From Dugong dugon (lineage: Eukaryota; Chordata; Mammalia; Sirenia; Dugongidae), in NCBI GenBank assembly GCA_030035585.1, contig CM057462.1:69226734-69290733 (forward strand): a stretch of DNA of 64,000 nucleotides. The letters are read 5' to 3'. Both the position numbers and the translations under genes were made by a program. Positions within the stretch are counted from its first letter, which is position 1; each line of letters starts with the position of its first letter. Shown in pieces: positions 43,301-46,982 of the stretch. The notes beneath the pieces are model-generated. The model did not search any database, was not told the origin of the DNA, and saw nothing but the letters and a program-made list of their open reading frames with translations.

Positions 43301-44876
43301 GTGAGCCCTCCCCTTCCCCAAAGAGGCCCTATCATTGCCTGGGAAGGCCTCCCCACTGGGAGAACACCAGCCACCCTTGGGAGAGATGCCCTTTTCATTA
43401 GTCTCAGCCTCCCACCAGCATAGCCACCATCCCCCACTATCACTACCTGGGGCATCCCATTCAAGAATTCTCTGGAACCTGGAGGCCCCCAGCCCCTTCC
43501 TTCCCACCTGAACGTGGTGGCTGGGCCTTCTGTCCACAGGAGAAGTGCCACCAGTACTGGCCGGCAGAGCGCTCCGCTCGCTACCAGTACTTTGTAGTCG
43601 ACCCGATGGCTGAGTACAACATGCCGCAGTATATCCTGCGTGAGTTCAAGGTCACGGACGCCCGGGTGAGTGTTGGCAGGACAGCATGCGTGTTTGCACA
43701 CCCCAGTGTGAAATGGCTTGAGCACACGAGGGGGAGGGGCAGGGGCTGCCTGCATGGTGCCTTAGCTCAGGCCGTAGGATCCTGAGTCAGGTGTGGGGTA
43801 CAAACACATTGCCCGGGTGCCTCGAGTGTATGACTTCATGGGTGCATGGCTGTCACTGTACGAGTTCAGCCTGGCCTGGTGGGGCTGCAGCTTCAGGTAG
43901 TAACCCTAACCCTGTCCGCAACCCACCTCTCCCAGGATGGACAGTCAAGGACTATCCGGCAGTTCCAGTTCACAGACTGGCCAGAGCAGGGTGTGCCCAA
44001 GACAGGCGAGGGCTTCATCGATTTCATTGGGCAGGTGCACAAGACCAAGGAGCAGTTCGGGCAGGACGGACCTATTACGGTGCACTGCAGGTGGGCCTGT
44101 CCCCAAGCAGGGCTGGAATGGTTGGGCCCGAGGGGCTGGCAGACCTACTGCCTGAGGTGGGCAGGACTCCTGACCTAACCCTGTCTTTGAGCAGTGCCGG
44201 CGTGGGCCGCACCGGGGTGTTCATCACTCTGAGCATAGTCCTGGAGCGGATGCGCTACGAGGGCGTGGTCGACATGTTCCAGACTGTGAAGACCCTGCGC
44301 ACACAGCGTCCTGCCATGGTGCAGACAGAGGTACACAGAGCTCGCCAGAGCCCTCCACCAGCCCAGCTGCCTGCTGCAGTTAAGACACACAAAGGGATAT
44401 GTGTTCCCTTAGGCTGCCAGTGTTTCACAGGTGCTCAGGGCAAAGATGAGCAAGATGCATCAATTCATTCAGCAGCTCTCAGTGGAGCCCCAGTTCTGAG
44501 GGGCATGCCTGGCACTGGGCTAGGGACTAGACATAGCAGTCCACATGGGGTGCACAGTCTAGGACGAGAGATGATAAAATATTACACAGATAAACATGAC
44601 TGGGGTCGAGGCAAAGGCAGGTAGCTAGCGGGGGCCTAGGAGGGGCAGGGAGAGAGATGAGCCTTCTGAGGTTCCTTCAGGCTCCCTCAGGACAGTTGTC
44701 TGGGTCCAGTACCCGGTCTTGGCTGCATTCTGGACGCTCTCCGCAGAGTGGGGTGGGTGTACCCGCTGGTGCTGCCCATACTGACTAGCCCCCACCCATC
44801 CTGGCAGGACCAGTACCAGCTATGCTATCGCGCAGCCCTGGAGTACCTCGGCAGCTTTGACCACTATGCAACGTAA
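7961..44876 (+). CDS. PTPRF: PTPRF (LAR receptor tyrosine phosphatase), 3' part of the gene, 27 coding exons
   Basis: PTPRF is a type I membrane cell-adhesion receptor of the LAR family. Its Ig and FN3 ectodomain binds synaptic and matrix ligands, and its cytoplasmic D1 domain dephosphorylates tyrosine. The spliced product reads in one frame from Ig3 through eight FN3 domains, a six-arginine processing site, a transmembrane helix, D1 with WPD and [10 protein letters not shown] motifs, and D2 with the WPE variant, ending in TAA at 44874-44876. Exons: 7961-8230, 11611-12192, 12441-12577, 13080-13224, 19773-20078, 20725-20918, 24086-24112, 25410-25527, 25608-26186, 26910-27007, 27220-27473, 27550-27643, 28623-28841, 29232-29386, 31999-32114, 36936-37033, 40263-40386, 40541-40716, 41711-41830, 42161-42315, 42392-42677, 42780-42958, 43174-43300, 43540-43665, 43936-44090, 44195-44330, 44808-44876. 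They total 5,045 nt. The signal peptide, Ig1, Ig2 and promoter lie upstream of the window. The paralogues PTPRD and PTPRS are less likely because the residues match remembered human LAR almost throughout. Confidence 0.97.
8380..9115 (-). repeat. AfroSINE, split by an L1 insertion
   Basis: The halves 8380-8471 and 8976-9115 together make one reverse-orientation AfroSINE. The 3' part has 'catggtaacc' and 'agagtagaactgtg'. The body has 'aatggctgatttttcc', 'agattgccagacctttctt' and 'gaggcacctct'. The SINE is tRNA-derived and spread by L1 or RTE machinery. It is diverged from younger copies in the window. Confidence 0.85.
8472..8975 (-). mobile_element. 5'-truncated L1 (3'UTR only) inside an AfroSINE
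   Basis: It starts with the complement of a poly(A) tail (t-run at 8466-8476). It then reads an older version of the L1 3' region also present at 10855-11586 and 14770-15530: 'ttaggtgaaagtttatagctc' here corresponds to 'ttcaggtaaaggcttacag' there. It is flanked by a perfect 15-bp duplication, ACCTTATGGGTTTTT, at 8457-8471 and 8976-8990. No coding part remains. Confidence 0.85.
9125..9335 (+). repeat. MIR SINE
   Basis: The characteristic MIR order is clear: 'cattttacaaatgaggaaactgaggcacagagagg', then 'gcccgaggttgcacag', then 'ggatttgaacc'. The evidence is spread over 9220-9310. Confidence 0.85.
9480..10260 (-). repeat. L2 LINE fragment interrupted by an AfroSINE
   Basis: Phrases of the L2 3' end in reverse are present: 'gatcatgtcactcccttt', 'ctcccgattgctt', 'ctccctgagagcagggac' and 'agcatggtgcctggcac'. 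The sequence resumes after the SINE with 'ggcactcagtaatcacttgttga'. It is diverged and non-coding. Confidence 0.75.
9999..10206 (-). repeat. AfroSINE with an 11-bp target-site duplication
   Basis: It reads from 'gttgttattgttagttgccatcaag' through 'agagtagaactgctccat', 'cttttctgctagtagttgagc' and 'cactacccagggtc', i.e. the complement of a whole AfroSINE. It is flanked by CCTGGCACCCA at 9988-9998 and 10207-10217. Confidence 0.9.
10839..11586 (-). mobile_element. 5'-truncated L1 abutting a splice acceptor
   Basis: A long T-run (10853-10873) is followed by 'aattgtacttcaggtaaagg' and then the L1 3'UTR, colinear with 14770-15510. It stops at 'cttcggact' (11586), where similarity to the other copy ends. 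The flanks are near-identical: CTGAACTTCTCTTTT (10822-10836) and CTGAACCTTCTCTTTT (11587-11602). The right flank is the polypyrimidine tract of the exon at 11611. No ORF2 remains. Confidence 0.85.
11611..12192 (+). CDS. PTPRF: PTPRF exon: fibronectin III domains 1 and 2
   Basis: This single 582-nt exon encodes two FN3 domains (about residues 1-92 and 93-194 of the exon). FN1 has T-W-D-S and Y-G-I-Q-Y strands and the R-Y-S-I-G-G-L-S-P turn. FN2 begins A-P-S-S-P-P-R-R and contains V-Q-W-E-P-P and G-Y-R-V-Y-Y. The acceptor is ttttgcccccag, and its upstream tract is part of an L1 target-site duplication. The donor is GGAG|gtgagt. It enters and leaves in phase 1. Confidence 0.97.
12441..12577 (+). 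CDS. PTPRF: PTPRF exon: FN3 domain 3, first half
   Basis: The 137-nt exon starts V-P-A-Q-P-A-D-F and has the L-S-W-L-L-P-P and Y-E-L-V-Y-W-A strands of an FN3 fold. It ends E-D-Q-Q in phase 0 at CAG|gtgagc. The acceptor is gtgttgcag. The preceding intron is only 248 nt. Confidence 0.96.
12578..13079 (+). other. Intron with degenerate GTG-rich repeats
   Basis: This 502-nt intron holds recurring phrases such as 'ccatgtggt', 'ggtgtggtcagagccctgga' and 'ggtgtgggcagggccctgag' (12840-12970), suggesting an eroded minisatellite. No other element was recognised. Confidence 0.6.
13080..13224 (+). CDS. PTPRF: PTPRF exon: FN3 domain 3, second half
   Basis: The 145-nt exon reads [10 protein letters not shown], then [15 protein letters not shown], and ends R-T-A-Q-S. 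Human LAR has R, as I remember it, where this sequence has C after L-Y. It leaves in phase 1 at TCCA|gtaagt. The acceptor is ctcttccag. Confidence 0.96.
13288..13322. repeat. (CA)n microsatellite
   Basis: About 17 uninterrupted CA dinucleotides lie 60 bp downstream of the FN3 exon donor. Confidence 0.95.
13700..14350. repeat. Degenerate TGTG-rich minisatellite region
   Basis: Imperfect units built from 'tgtgtgactgt', 'gtctgtaaggc' and 'gtgaggcctgtg' recur with irregular spacing of about 40-50 bp. This gives long but meaningless open frames on the - strand. Confidence 0.6.
14556..14762 (+). repeat. AfroSINE
   Basis: It has the tRNA-like 5' part with 'ccttgggtggtacag' and 'ttgattactagccaaaagg', the body with 'agaaaggcctatggatctg', and the 3' end with 'atgagtcggagtcgacagcaac'. 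An L1 is inserted in its T-rich tail. Confidence 0.9.
14763..17100 (-). mobile_element. 5'-truncated L1 with C-terminal ORF2 relic
   Basis: It runs in reverse. The 3'UTR spans about 14763-15935, and the C-terminal part of ORF2 (15936 to about 17100) encodes the zinc-knuckle-like segment with K-C-W-R-G-C-G and M-H-C-W-W-E-C and the downstream H-T-M-E-Y-Y motif. At least one frame break splits the ORF2 part (near 16530-16780). Its upstream part with N-K-W-C-W-Q-N-W is in another frame. It is flanked by a perfect duplication, CAGGTTTGGTTTTTA, at 14748-14762 and 17101-17115. It cannot be mobile. Confidence 0.93.
17150..19100 (+). repeat. Purine-rich old repeat tract, family not named
   Basis: G/A-rich sequence with phrases such as 'gaagggcttcctgggg'-like openings, 'gttggagacgtcagctgg', 'gaagcgtcaggatgaatccc' and 'gggagttgctgttgg'. 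Similar phrases occur in the other unnamed copies. It is non-coding. Confidence 0.4.
19370..19580. repeat. TG-rich degenerate array
   Basis: Units such as 'gtgtgagagatggcatatg', 'gtgggagaccccatgtg' and a (TG)n run at 19558-19576 form an imperfect short tandem array. Confidence 0.6.
19773..20078 (+). CDS. PTPRF: PTPRF exon: fibronectin III domain 4
   Basis: The 306-nt exon encodes one whole FN3 domain: [29 protein letters not shown] and R-T-D-E-D. The acceptor is cttccccag and the donor is GATG|gtaggc. A consensus-quality donor, CGG|gtaagt, lies inside the exon at 19832. It enters and leaves in phase 1, so it could be skipped in frame. Confidence 0.97.
20079..20724 (+). other. Intron, no element recognised
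   Basis: 646 nt of mixed composition. I see no repeat family or further exon in it. The acceptor is ggcccccag. Confidence 0.7.
20725..20918 (+). CDS. PTPRF: PTPRF exon: FN3 domain 5, first part
   Basis: The 194-nt exon begins [11 protein letters not shown] and has V-S-W-K-L-P-V-P and [10 protein letters not shown]. It ends L-A-E-A-Q in phase 0 at CAG|gtgtgt. The next coding piece is either the 27-nt cassette at 24086 or, when that is skipped, the exon at 25410. Confidence 0.97.
20919..24085 (+). other. 3.2-kb intron before the LASE-c cassette
   Basis: Mostly unique GC-rich sequence. A pyrimidine-rich tract lies at 22690-22990 (repeated 'gtctctg', 'ttctccctg'). I recognise no transposon, and none of the open frames here resembles a known protein. 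The end, from about 24010, is a strong C/T-rich tract before the cassette. Confidence 0.75.
22690..22990. repeat. C/T-rich low-complexity tract
   Basis: About 300 bp are dominated by 'tctc', 'ctgtct' and 'ttcc' words on the + strand. The long frames crossing it are artefacts of composition. Confidence 0.7.
24086..24112 (+). CDS. PTPRF: PTPRF 27-nt cassette exon (LASE-c) in FN5
   Basis: Twenty-seven nucleotides encode W-R-P-E-E-S-E-D-Y, between acceptor gcggtcag and the strong donor TAT|gtaagt. Both ends are phase 0, so inclusion and skipping both keep frame. The peptide is the known nine-residue optional element of LAR FN5, which differs between the two main protein isoforms. A C/T-rich tract precedes it, but its acceptor is interrupted by purines (gcggtcag), consistent with regulated inclusion. 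Confidence 0.95.
24113..25409 (+). other. Intron after the LASE-c cassette
   Basis: 1.3 kb. The first 300 nt (about 24225-24420) are less GC-rich, with 'gttaaatctgatcctgatcg' and 'gcttattgattcc', and could hold splicing or enhancer elements. A (TG)-rich stretch lies at 25010-25045. No transposon was recognised. Confidence 0.6.
25410..25527 (+). CDS. PTPRF: PTPRF exon: FN3 domain 5, second part
   Basis: The 118-nt exon reads [17 protein letters not shown] and ends T-T-T-G-A in phase 1 at GCAG|gtgagt. The acceptor is ccctcacag. It completes FN5 with or without the nine-residue insert. Confidence 0.97.
25608..26186 (+). CDS. PTPRF: PTPRF exon: fibronectin III domains 6 and 7
   Basis: The 579-nt exon encodes two FN3 domains. 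FN6 has [10 protein letters not shown] and Y-R-L-Q-Y. FN7 has [13 protein letters not shown] and Y-T-V-V-Y-R-D-I-N. Sequons N-Y-T and N-V-T are present. It ends M-P-V-E-Q at CAAG|gtgtgt in phase 1. The intron before it is only 80 nt. The exon is symmetrical and could be skipped in frame. Confidence 0.97.
26187..26909 (+). other. Intron carrying a minisatellite
   Basis: Of its 723 nt, 26255-26620 are a degenerate tandem array described separately. The rest shows no recognised element. The acceptor tract is tatgtctccacag. Confidence 0.85.
26255..26620. repeat. Degenerate minisatellite of 'gaccyact-ctctggtgtg' units
   Basis: Short units of roughly 20 bp ('gacccactgacttctggtg', 'ctccaatctctcatgacc') recur. 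A higher-order period of about 117 bp is visible where 'gtgtgaccctcca' and its following 40 bp repeat near 26295 and 26412. Confidence 0.8.
26910..27007 (+). CDS. PTPRF: PTPRF exon: FN3 domain 8, first part
   Basis: The 98-nt exon reads [12 protein letters not shown], then [11 protein letters not shown], and ends P-F-K in phase 0 at AAG|gtgggt. The acceptor is ctccacag. Confidence 0.96.
27220..27473 (+). CDS. PTPRF: PTPRF exon: FN3 domain 8 end and linker
   Basis: The 254-nt exon starts [10 protein letters not shown], has the [10 protein letters not shown]3 turn, and continues into the membrane-proximal region (Y-I-E-D-G-R-F). It ends in phase 2 inside an Arg codon at TCAG|gtgtgc. The acceptor is cccctgcag. 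Confidence 0.97.
27550..27643 (+). CDS. PTPRF: PTPRF exon: membrane-proximal ectodomain
   Basis: The 94-nt exon reads [17 protein letters not shown] and ends E-L-E-L-D-E in phase 0 at GAG|gtaccc. It is part of the region that keeps the two receptor subunits together after processing. The intron before it is 76 nt. Confidence 0.97.
27644..28622 (+). other. Intron with an RTE fragment
   Basis: 979 nt. At 27780-27950 'gagaatcccctgg'-type phrases recur a few times at about 25-30 bp spacing. An RTE 3' fragment occupies about 28022-28350. The rest is unremarkable. Confidence 0.8.
28022..28350 (-). mobile_element. RTE (BovB-like) LINE, 3' fragment
   Basis: The reversed RTE 3' end 'tgttgttgttgttaggtgctgtcgagt' is followed by the complement of the ORF2 C-terminus, colinear with 49413-49720. 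It is a truncated relic. Confidence 0.9.
28623..28841 (+). CDS. PTPRF: PTPRF exon: proprotein processing site
   Basis: The 219-nt exon encodes [11 protein letters not shown] followed by six arginines (codons 28656-28673) and Q-A-E-R-L-K. LAR is cut at this polybasic site by a furin-type protease into an extracellular E subunit and a membrane P subunit that stay associated. It then reads F-T-L-G-D-K-K and F-Y-N-R-P-L-S-P-D. It ends V-D-Q at CAG|gtctgc, a weak donor, in phase 0. Confidence 0.97.
28842..29231 (+). other. Intron, no element recognised
   Basis: 390 nt with repeated 'agacccc', 'ccaggcc' phrases but no clear tandem unit or transposon. Confidence 0.6.
29232..29386 (+). CDS. PTPRF: PTPRF exon: transmembrane helix
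   Basis: The 155-nt exon reads [15 protein letters not shown], then an acidic stretch Q-Q-Q-E-E-P-E, then the 17-residue hydrophobic helix [17 protein letters not shown] (29331-29381). It ends at the stop-transfer lysine AAAAG|gtgagt in phase 2. Confidence 0.98.
29387..31998 (+). other. 2.6-kb intron after the transmembrane exon
   Basis: Mixed sequence. The middle (about 29800-30500) has phrases such as 'tcctccctgcagcc', 'ctcccaagatgcagcctgatc' and 'ccttcaagactcagctc' that suggest an old L2 in reverse orientation. No further exon was identified. Confidence 0.6.
31999..32114 (+). CDS. PTPRF: PTPRF exon: juxtamembrane segment
   Basis: The 116-nt exon reads [26 protein letters not shown], and ends N-Y-Q-T-P in phase 1 at CCAG|gtaggg. 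The acceptor is cctctgtag. It joins either LASE-a at 36032 or the exon at 36936. Confidence 0.97.
33095..33335 (+). repeat. MER5-type hAT DNA transposon relic
   Basis: It has 'ggttttctaaataaaatttt', 'ggaacagagccatgctcattc', 'gcaaagcctaaaatattgac' and 'ctggccctttacaggaaaag' in order, as in MER5A. The outer ends 'ggttggcaaactgg' and 'gtttgctgactcc' are roughly complementary. Confidence 0.8.
33740..35400 (+). repeat. Old interspersed repeat, family not named
   Basis: Purine-rich sequence with 'gggagtgacatggtcagaa', 'gtgtgaagaatggattgg' and 'gagactatttaaaaggcc' matches, in the same order, the copies near 59830-59960 and 61920-62040. The right end is poorly defined. Confidence 0.5.
35881..35948. 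repeat. Interrupted (CA)n microsatellite
   Basis: CA repeats with 'gacacacagac' and 'cacgcacac' interruptions lie about 90 bp upstream of the LASE-a cassette. Confidence 0.95.
36032..36064 (+). CDS. PTPRF: PTPRF 33-nt cassette exon (LASE-a), juxtamembrane
   Basis: The 33-nt exon sits between acceptor tttttctctgcag and donor CAA|gttagt. In the phase set by the exon at 31999 (one carried G) it reads [11 protein letters not shown], then S-M-R-D-H across the next junction. Length, position and phase match the described optional 11-residue cytoplasmic element of LAR between the membrane and D1. It is phase 1 at both ends. A long C/T-rich tract (36100-36420) follows in the intron and could bind PTB-type splicing repressors. 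Inclusion level cannot be read from DNA. Confidence 0.92.
36065..36935 (+). other. Intron after the LASE-a cassette
   Basis: 871 nt, dominated from 36100 to 36420 by a C/T-rich tract. After that there is unremarkable sequence with 'cacatg'-type words. The acceptor is atcctccccag. Confidence 0.75.
36936..37033 (+). CDS. PTPRF: PTPRF exon: D1 N-terminal wedge region
   Basis: The 98-nt exon reads [14 protein letters not shown], then [13 protein letters not shown], and ends Q-E-Y-E in phase 0 at GAG|gtgaga. This is the helix-turn-helix (wedge) that opens the first phosphatase domain. Confidence 0.97.
37360..37600 (+). repeat. MIR SINE
   Basis: It has 'ggcactgactgagctagcac', 'ccctatgaagtgagcactg', 'aaatgaggaagctgaggc' and 'gacttgcccaaagtcaaac' in MIR order. 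Confidence 0.88.
38870..39015 (+). repeat. MIR-like SINE fragment
   Basis: 'ccatctgtaaaatgaggac', 'gggttagatgaggg' and 'cttagagcagggccaggcac' follow in MIR order. Confidence 0.8.
39030..39760 (+). repeat. Old interspersed repeat, family not named
   Basis: 'tttagaaaggttgccctggctgctg', 'caagcagtgagttgggg' and 'ggaggcatccagggggctg' match the order seen in other copies of the same family in the window. Confidence 0.5.
40263..40386 (+). CDS. PTPRF: PTPRF exon: D1 with KNRY motif
   Basis: The 124-nt exon reads [11 protein letters not shown] and [16 protein letters not shown]. The KNRY tyrosine (codon 40332-40334) packs against the phosphotyrosine substrate in active PTP domains. It ends in phase 1 at GATG|gtgagc. 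Confidence 0.98.
40541..40716 (+). CDS. PTPRF: PTPRF exon: D1 core
   Basis: The 176-nt exon reads [15 protein letters not shown], then [10 protein letters not shown], and D-F-W-R-M-V-W-E-Q. These are the classic PTP motifs 2 to 4. It ends K-S-R in phase 0 at CGG|gtaagc. Confidence 0.98.
40840..41315. repeat. Minisatellite, about 37-bp unit, roughly a dozen copies
   Basis: The unit is approximately 'tgttccccagatactgg' + 'agtgttcctggg' + 'atgttagca'. 'tgttccccaga' recurs about every 37-38 bp across the whole block, with substitutions and small indels that increase toward the right end. Confidence 0.95.
41325..41505. promoter_or_regulatory. AT-rich unique block, possible conserved element
   Basis: Words such as 'taagttaatcag', 'aatgacacataaatg', 'gaataaataaatttcaatta' and the CpG-containing 'cgaccgtcattcc' sit in an otherwise GC-rich intron. 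No transposon match was recognised. A regulatory role is only inferred. Confidence 0.3.
41711..41830 (+). CDS. PTPRF: PTPRF exon: D1 middle segment
   Basis: The 120-nt exon reads [16 protein letters not shown], then [11 protein letters not shown]. It is phase 0 at both ends. The C-x-Q-Y-W-P motif is typical of PTP domains. Confidence 0.98.
41831..42160 (+). other. Intron, no element recognised
   Basis: 330 nt. It opens with a C-rich tract (41841-41865). Nothing else was recognised. Confidence 0.7.
42161..42315 (+). CDS. PTPRF: PTPRF exon: D1 WPD loop and catalytic cysteine
   Basis: The 155-nt exon carries the WPD loop in [10 protein letters not shown] (general-acid Asp codon 42215-42217). 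It ends V-V-H-C in the signature loop, with the nucleophilic Cys at 42311-42313. The exon ends in phase 2 inside the following Ser codon at TGCAG|gtgagg. The same split position is used in D2, which fits an ancient domain duplication. Confidence 0.99.
42392..42677 (+). CDS. PTPRF: PTPRF exon: D1 P-loop end, Q-loop and D1-D2 linker
   Basis: The 286-nt exon completes S-A-G-V-G-R-T-G (P-loop with the invariant Arg) and carries the Q-loop Q-T-E-D-Q-Y. It continues into the linker P-A-R-N-L-Y-A-H-I. It ends E-L-E-F-K in phase 0. The acceptor is gtcctgcag. Confidence 0.98.
42780..42958 (+). CDS. PTPRF: PTPRF exon: D2 start with KNRL
   Basis: The 179-nt exon opens the second phosphatase domain. At the KNRY position it reads F-K-N-R-L (Leu codon 42855-42857), then [11 protein letters not shown]. 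Loss of this tyrosine is one of the two known reasons why LAR D2 is nearly inactive. It ends in phase 2 at TATAG|gtcagc. Confidence 0.98.
43174..43300 (+). CDS. PTPRF: PTPRF exon: D2 core
   Basis: The 127-nt exon reads [17 protein letters not shown] and D-F-W-R-M-L-W-E-H. It ends E-M-G-R in phase 0 at AGG|gtgagc. The acceptor is tcccccag. Confidence 0.98.
43540..43665 (+). CDS. PTPRF: PTPRF exon: D2 middle segment
   Basis: The 126-nt exon reads [15 protein letters not shown] and [11 protein letters not shown]. It is phase 0 at both ends and is the D2 counterpart of the exon at 41711. Confidence 0.98.
43936..44090 (+). CDS. PTPRF: PTPRF exon: D2 WPE loop and signature cysteine
   Basis: The 155-nt exon has the same length and split as its D1 counterpart. 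The WPD aspartate is replaced by Glu in [10 protein letters not shown] (codon 43984-43986), while the cysteine of V-H-C is kept (44086-44088). The D2 domain serves mainly as a docking and regulatory module, for example for liprin-alpha. Confidence 0.99.
44195..44330 (+). CDS. PTPRF: PTPRF exon: D2 P-loop end and Q-loop
   Basis: The 136-nt exon completes [10 protein letters not shown], reads [12 protein letters not shown] and ends A-M-V-Q-T-E in phase 0 at GAG|gtacac. The acceptor is ctttgagcag. Confidence 0.98.
44331..44807 (+). other. Last intron, no clear element
   Basis: 477 nt. Words such as 'ctggcactgggctagggac' and 'aatattacacagataaac' hint at an old degraded repeat, but no family can be assigned. 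Confidence 0.6.
44808..44876 (+). CDS. PTPRF: PTPRF last coding exon and stop
   Basis: It reads [17 protein letters not shown] and ends D-H-Y-A-T followed by TAA (44874-44876), the normal LAR C-terminus. The exon continues as 3'UTR. The acceptor is atcctggcag. Confidence 0.98.
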   Translation, partial: DQYQLCYRAALEYLGSFDHYAT

Positions 44877-46470
44877 CTACCGCTCCCCTCTCCTCCACTG
44901 CCCCCGCCTGGGGGCTCCGGAGGGGACCAGCTCCTCTGAGCCATACCGACCATCGTCCAGCCCTCCTGCACAGATGCTGTTGCTGGCAGAGCACAGTCCA
45001 CCGGGATCACAGCATTTCAGGAACATCGCCACACCGAATGGAGAGTTCAGAACACCCGGGCAGTGGGCAGCAGGCCGGCAGGCAGCGCTGTGTCTGCCTC
45101 CATCCTCCAGACTCACTTGGAGCCCGCTTGAAGCTCTCTGTTCCGCTGCCGCATTTCTCATGCTTCTTCTCACGGGGTGGGGATGGGGCAAAGCCCCCTT
45201 TTTTATACAGTAAGTGAGATAGACCGAGGGATTGTAGCCTCTTCCCTCTGATTTTTCCTTTTGCAAATCCTTAACTGCAGAATGGGCCACTGTGGGAGTT
45301 GGGATTTTTGTTTGTTTTCTTGAGTTCACTGTGGATCCTCTTCTTGTATAACTCTTACCGGTGAAGGACAGAACACGCCCTCCTTGGGGTGGGGCTGGGC
45401 AGAGGCCTGCTGTGGGCCTGGGAGGCCGCGCTGTTCTGCTGCTCTTCAGCCCTTCCGAGAAGATCCTATTTTATCCAAATGCAGGGAAACCCACCTTTTT
45501 TTTTTCTAATTTTGTTTTGTTTTTCCTTCAGAGCCTTTTTTTAGGCCCCACAGACAGTGGTGGGTGGGGAGGATGTAGGAAACACTCCCAGTCGTCTGTT
45601 CTAGTATGTGTCTGACAGTCACAGCCCAGAACCGGAGACGTGTCTGGGGGAGCCCGTCAAGGAGGTCTTCATCACCATCGTGTTTGCAAAGCTTAAAAAA
45701 AGCAACAAAAAAAAAACAAAAACACACACACACAAAAAAAGAGTCATCCCCTGGCCTCTTCTTCAAACCCCTGAGAGCAAGGAGGCCCGGCACCTGGGCT
45801 TCTGTCCTCAGGGCCACAGAGCCTTGCTTTTCTTCCCAGTATTGCGGTACTACGTCGTGGTATTTGGAGGCTGCAGGCCTGGCGACATGGCCCAGGCGAT
45901 TGGCACACATGGGGTTGTGCCACACCCTGCGCACCTCAGGGCCCAGGCAGGGGCGTGGCCAGCCCTTCTGGTCCAGGCCAGTGGGCCTGGTAGCACATGT
46001 CTGTCCTCAGAGCTGGGGCCAGATGACTTCCCTCCCTGGTTTGCAGCTGTTTGCAAAGCCCCTGAGAATCGCTCTTTTCCACTCCTTTGAGATGCCCTCA
46101 AAACCAATGTGGCAAGACTACTGGACTTCTCTTAATGGTACTATAACCAATCCCTATTATCTCGGCTTGCTGAGGGGCAGGGAGAGGGCCTCTCCTCTGG
46201 GCAGCGCTATCTAGGTAGGTGAGTGGGGGCGGGGAAGGGTGCATAGCTGTTGTAGCCAAGGGGTGTGATACAGACATCCCCAAATCTAGGTGGGGTCAGC
46301 CAAGATCAACAATCCAGGGTTGGTAATGTTGGATGAAACATTCATTTTTACCTTGTGGATGCTAGTGCTGTAGAGTTCACTGTTGTACACAGTCTGTTTT
46401 CTATTAAGAAAAACTACAGCATCATTGCATAATTTCTTGATGGTAATAAATTTGAATAATCAGATTTCTT
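44877..46470 (+). other. PTPRF: PTPRF 3'UTR
   Basis: About 1.6 kb from the stop codon to the AATAAA at 46445-46450. It includes an A-rich stretch with CA repeats (45688-45740) and T-rich stretches (45497-45545). No transposon was recognised in it. The end is estimated as about 20 nt after the signal. Confidence 0.85.
46445..46450 (+). promoter_or_regulatory. PTPRF: Polyadenylation signal AATAAA of PTPRF
   Basis: A canonical AATAAA lies in 'tggtaataaatttgaataatc'. It is followed 30-50 nt later by the T/G-containing 'ggcctctgtctcagctctttctg'. Cleavage is expected near 46465-46475. The 3'UTR length fits that of LAR transcripts. Confidence 0.85.
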
Positions 46471-46582
46471 ACAAACCAGGCCTCTGTCTCAGCTCTTTCT
46501 GAATCAGAATCTGGGCTTTAGAATCCAGTAGCTAGGGATTGTTTGGTTCTAGGTATTTCCTGCTCCTTAAGGAAAGTAAGGA

Positions 46583-46783
46583 GCCCTCGTAGTACGATGG
46601 TTAAGCACTTGGCTGCTAACTGAAAGGCTGGCAGTTTGAACCTACGCAGCAGTTCCAAGGGAGAAAGGCCTGGCAACCTGCTGCTTTAAAGATCACAACC
46701 AAGAAAAACCTATGAGGCAGTTCTAGTCTGTTACATGGGGTCTCTATGAATGGGAATCAACTTGACAGCACCAAACAACAAGA
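46583..46783 (+). repeat. AfroSINE
   Basis: It has 'ggagccctcgtagtacgatgg', 'ttggctgctaactgaaaggc', 'agaaaggcctggcaacctg' and an 'atgggaatcaacttgacagc' end. It lies just downstream of the PTPRF poly(A) site. Confidence 0.9.
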
Positions 46784-46793
46784 AAAGAGTAGG

Positions 46794-46982
46794 AGTCCCT
46801 GGTGGTGCACACAGTTAAGCCCTTGGCTGCTAACTGAAAGGTGTGAATCCACTAAGAGGAAGAAAGACCTAGTGATCTACTTCCGAAAAATCGGCCATTG
46901 AAAACCCTATGAAGCACAGGTCTACTCTGACACATGGAGTTGCCATGAGTTGGAATCAACTCTTTGGCACTGGGTTTTTTAA
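46794..46982 (+). repeat. AfroSINE
   Basis: It reads 'ggagtccctggtggtgcac', 'ttggctgctaactgaaagg', 'cgaaaaatcggccattg' and 'gagttggaatcaactc'. It directly follows another copy in the same orientation. Confidence 0.9.
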
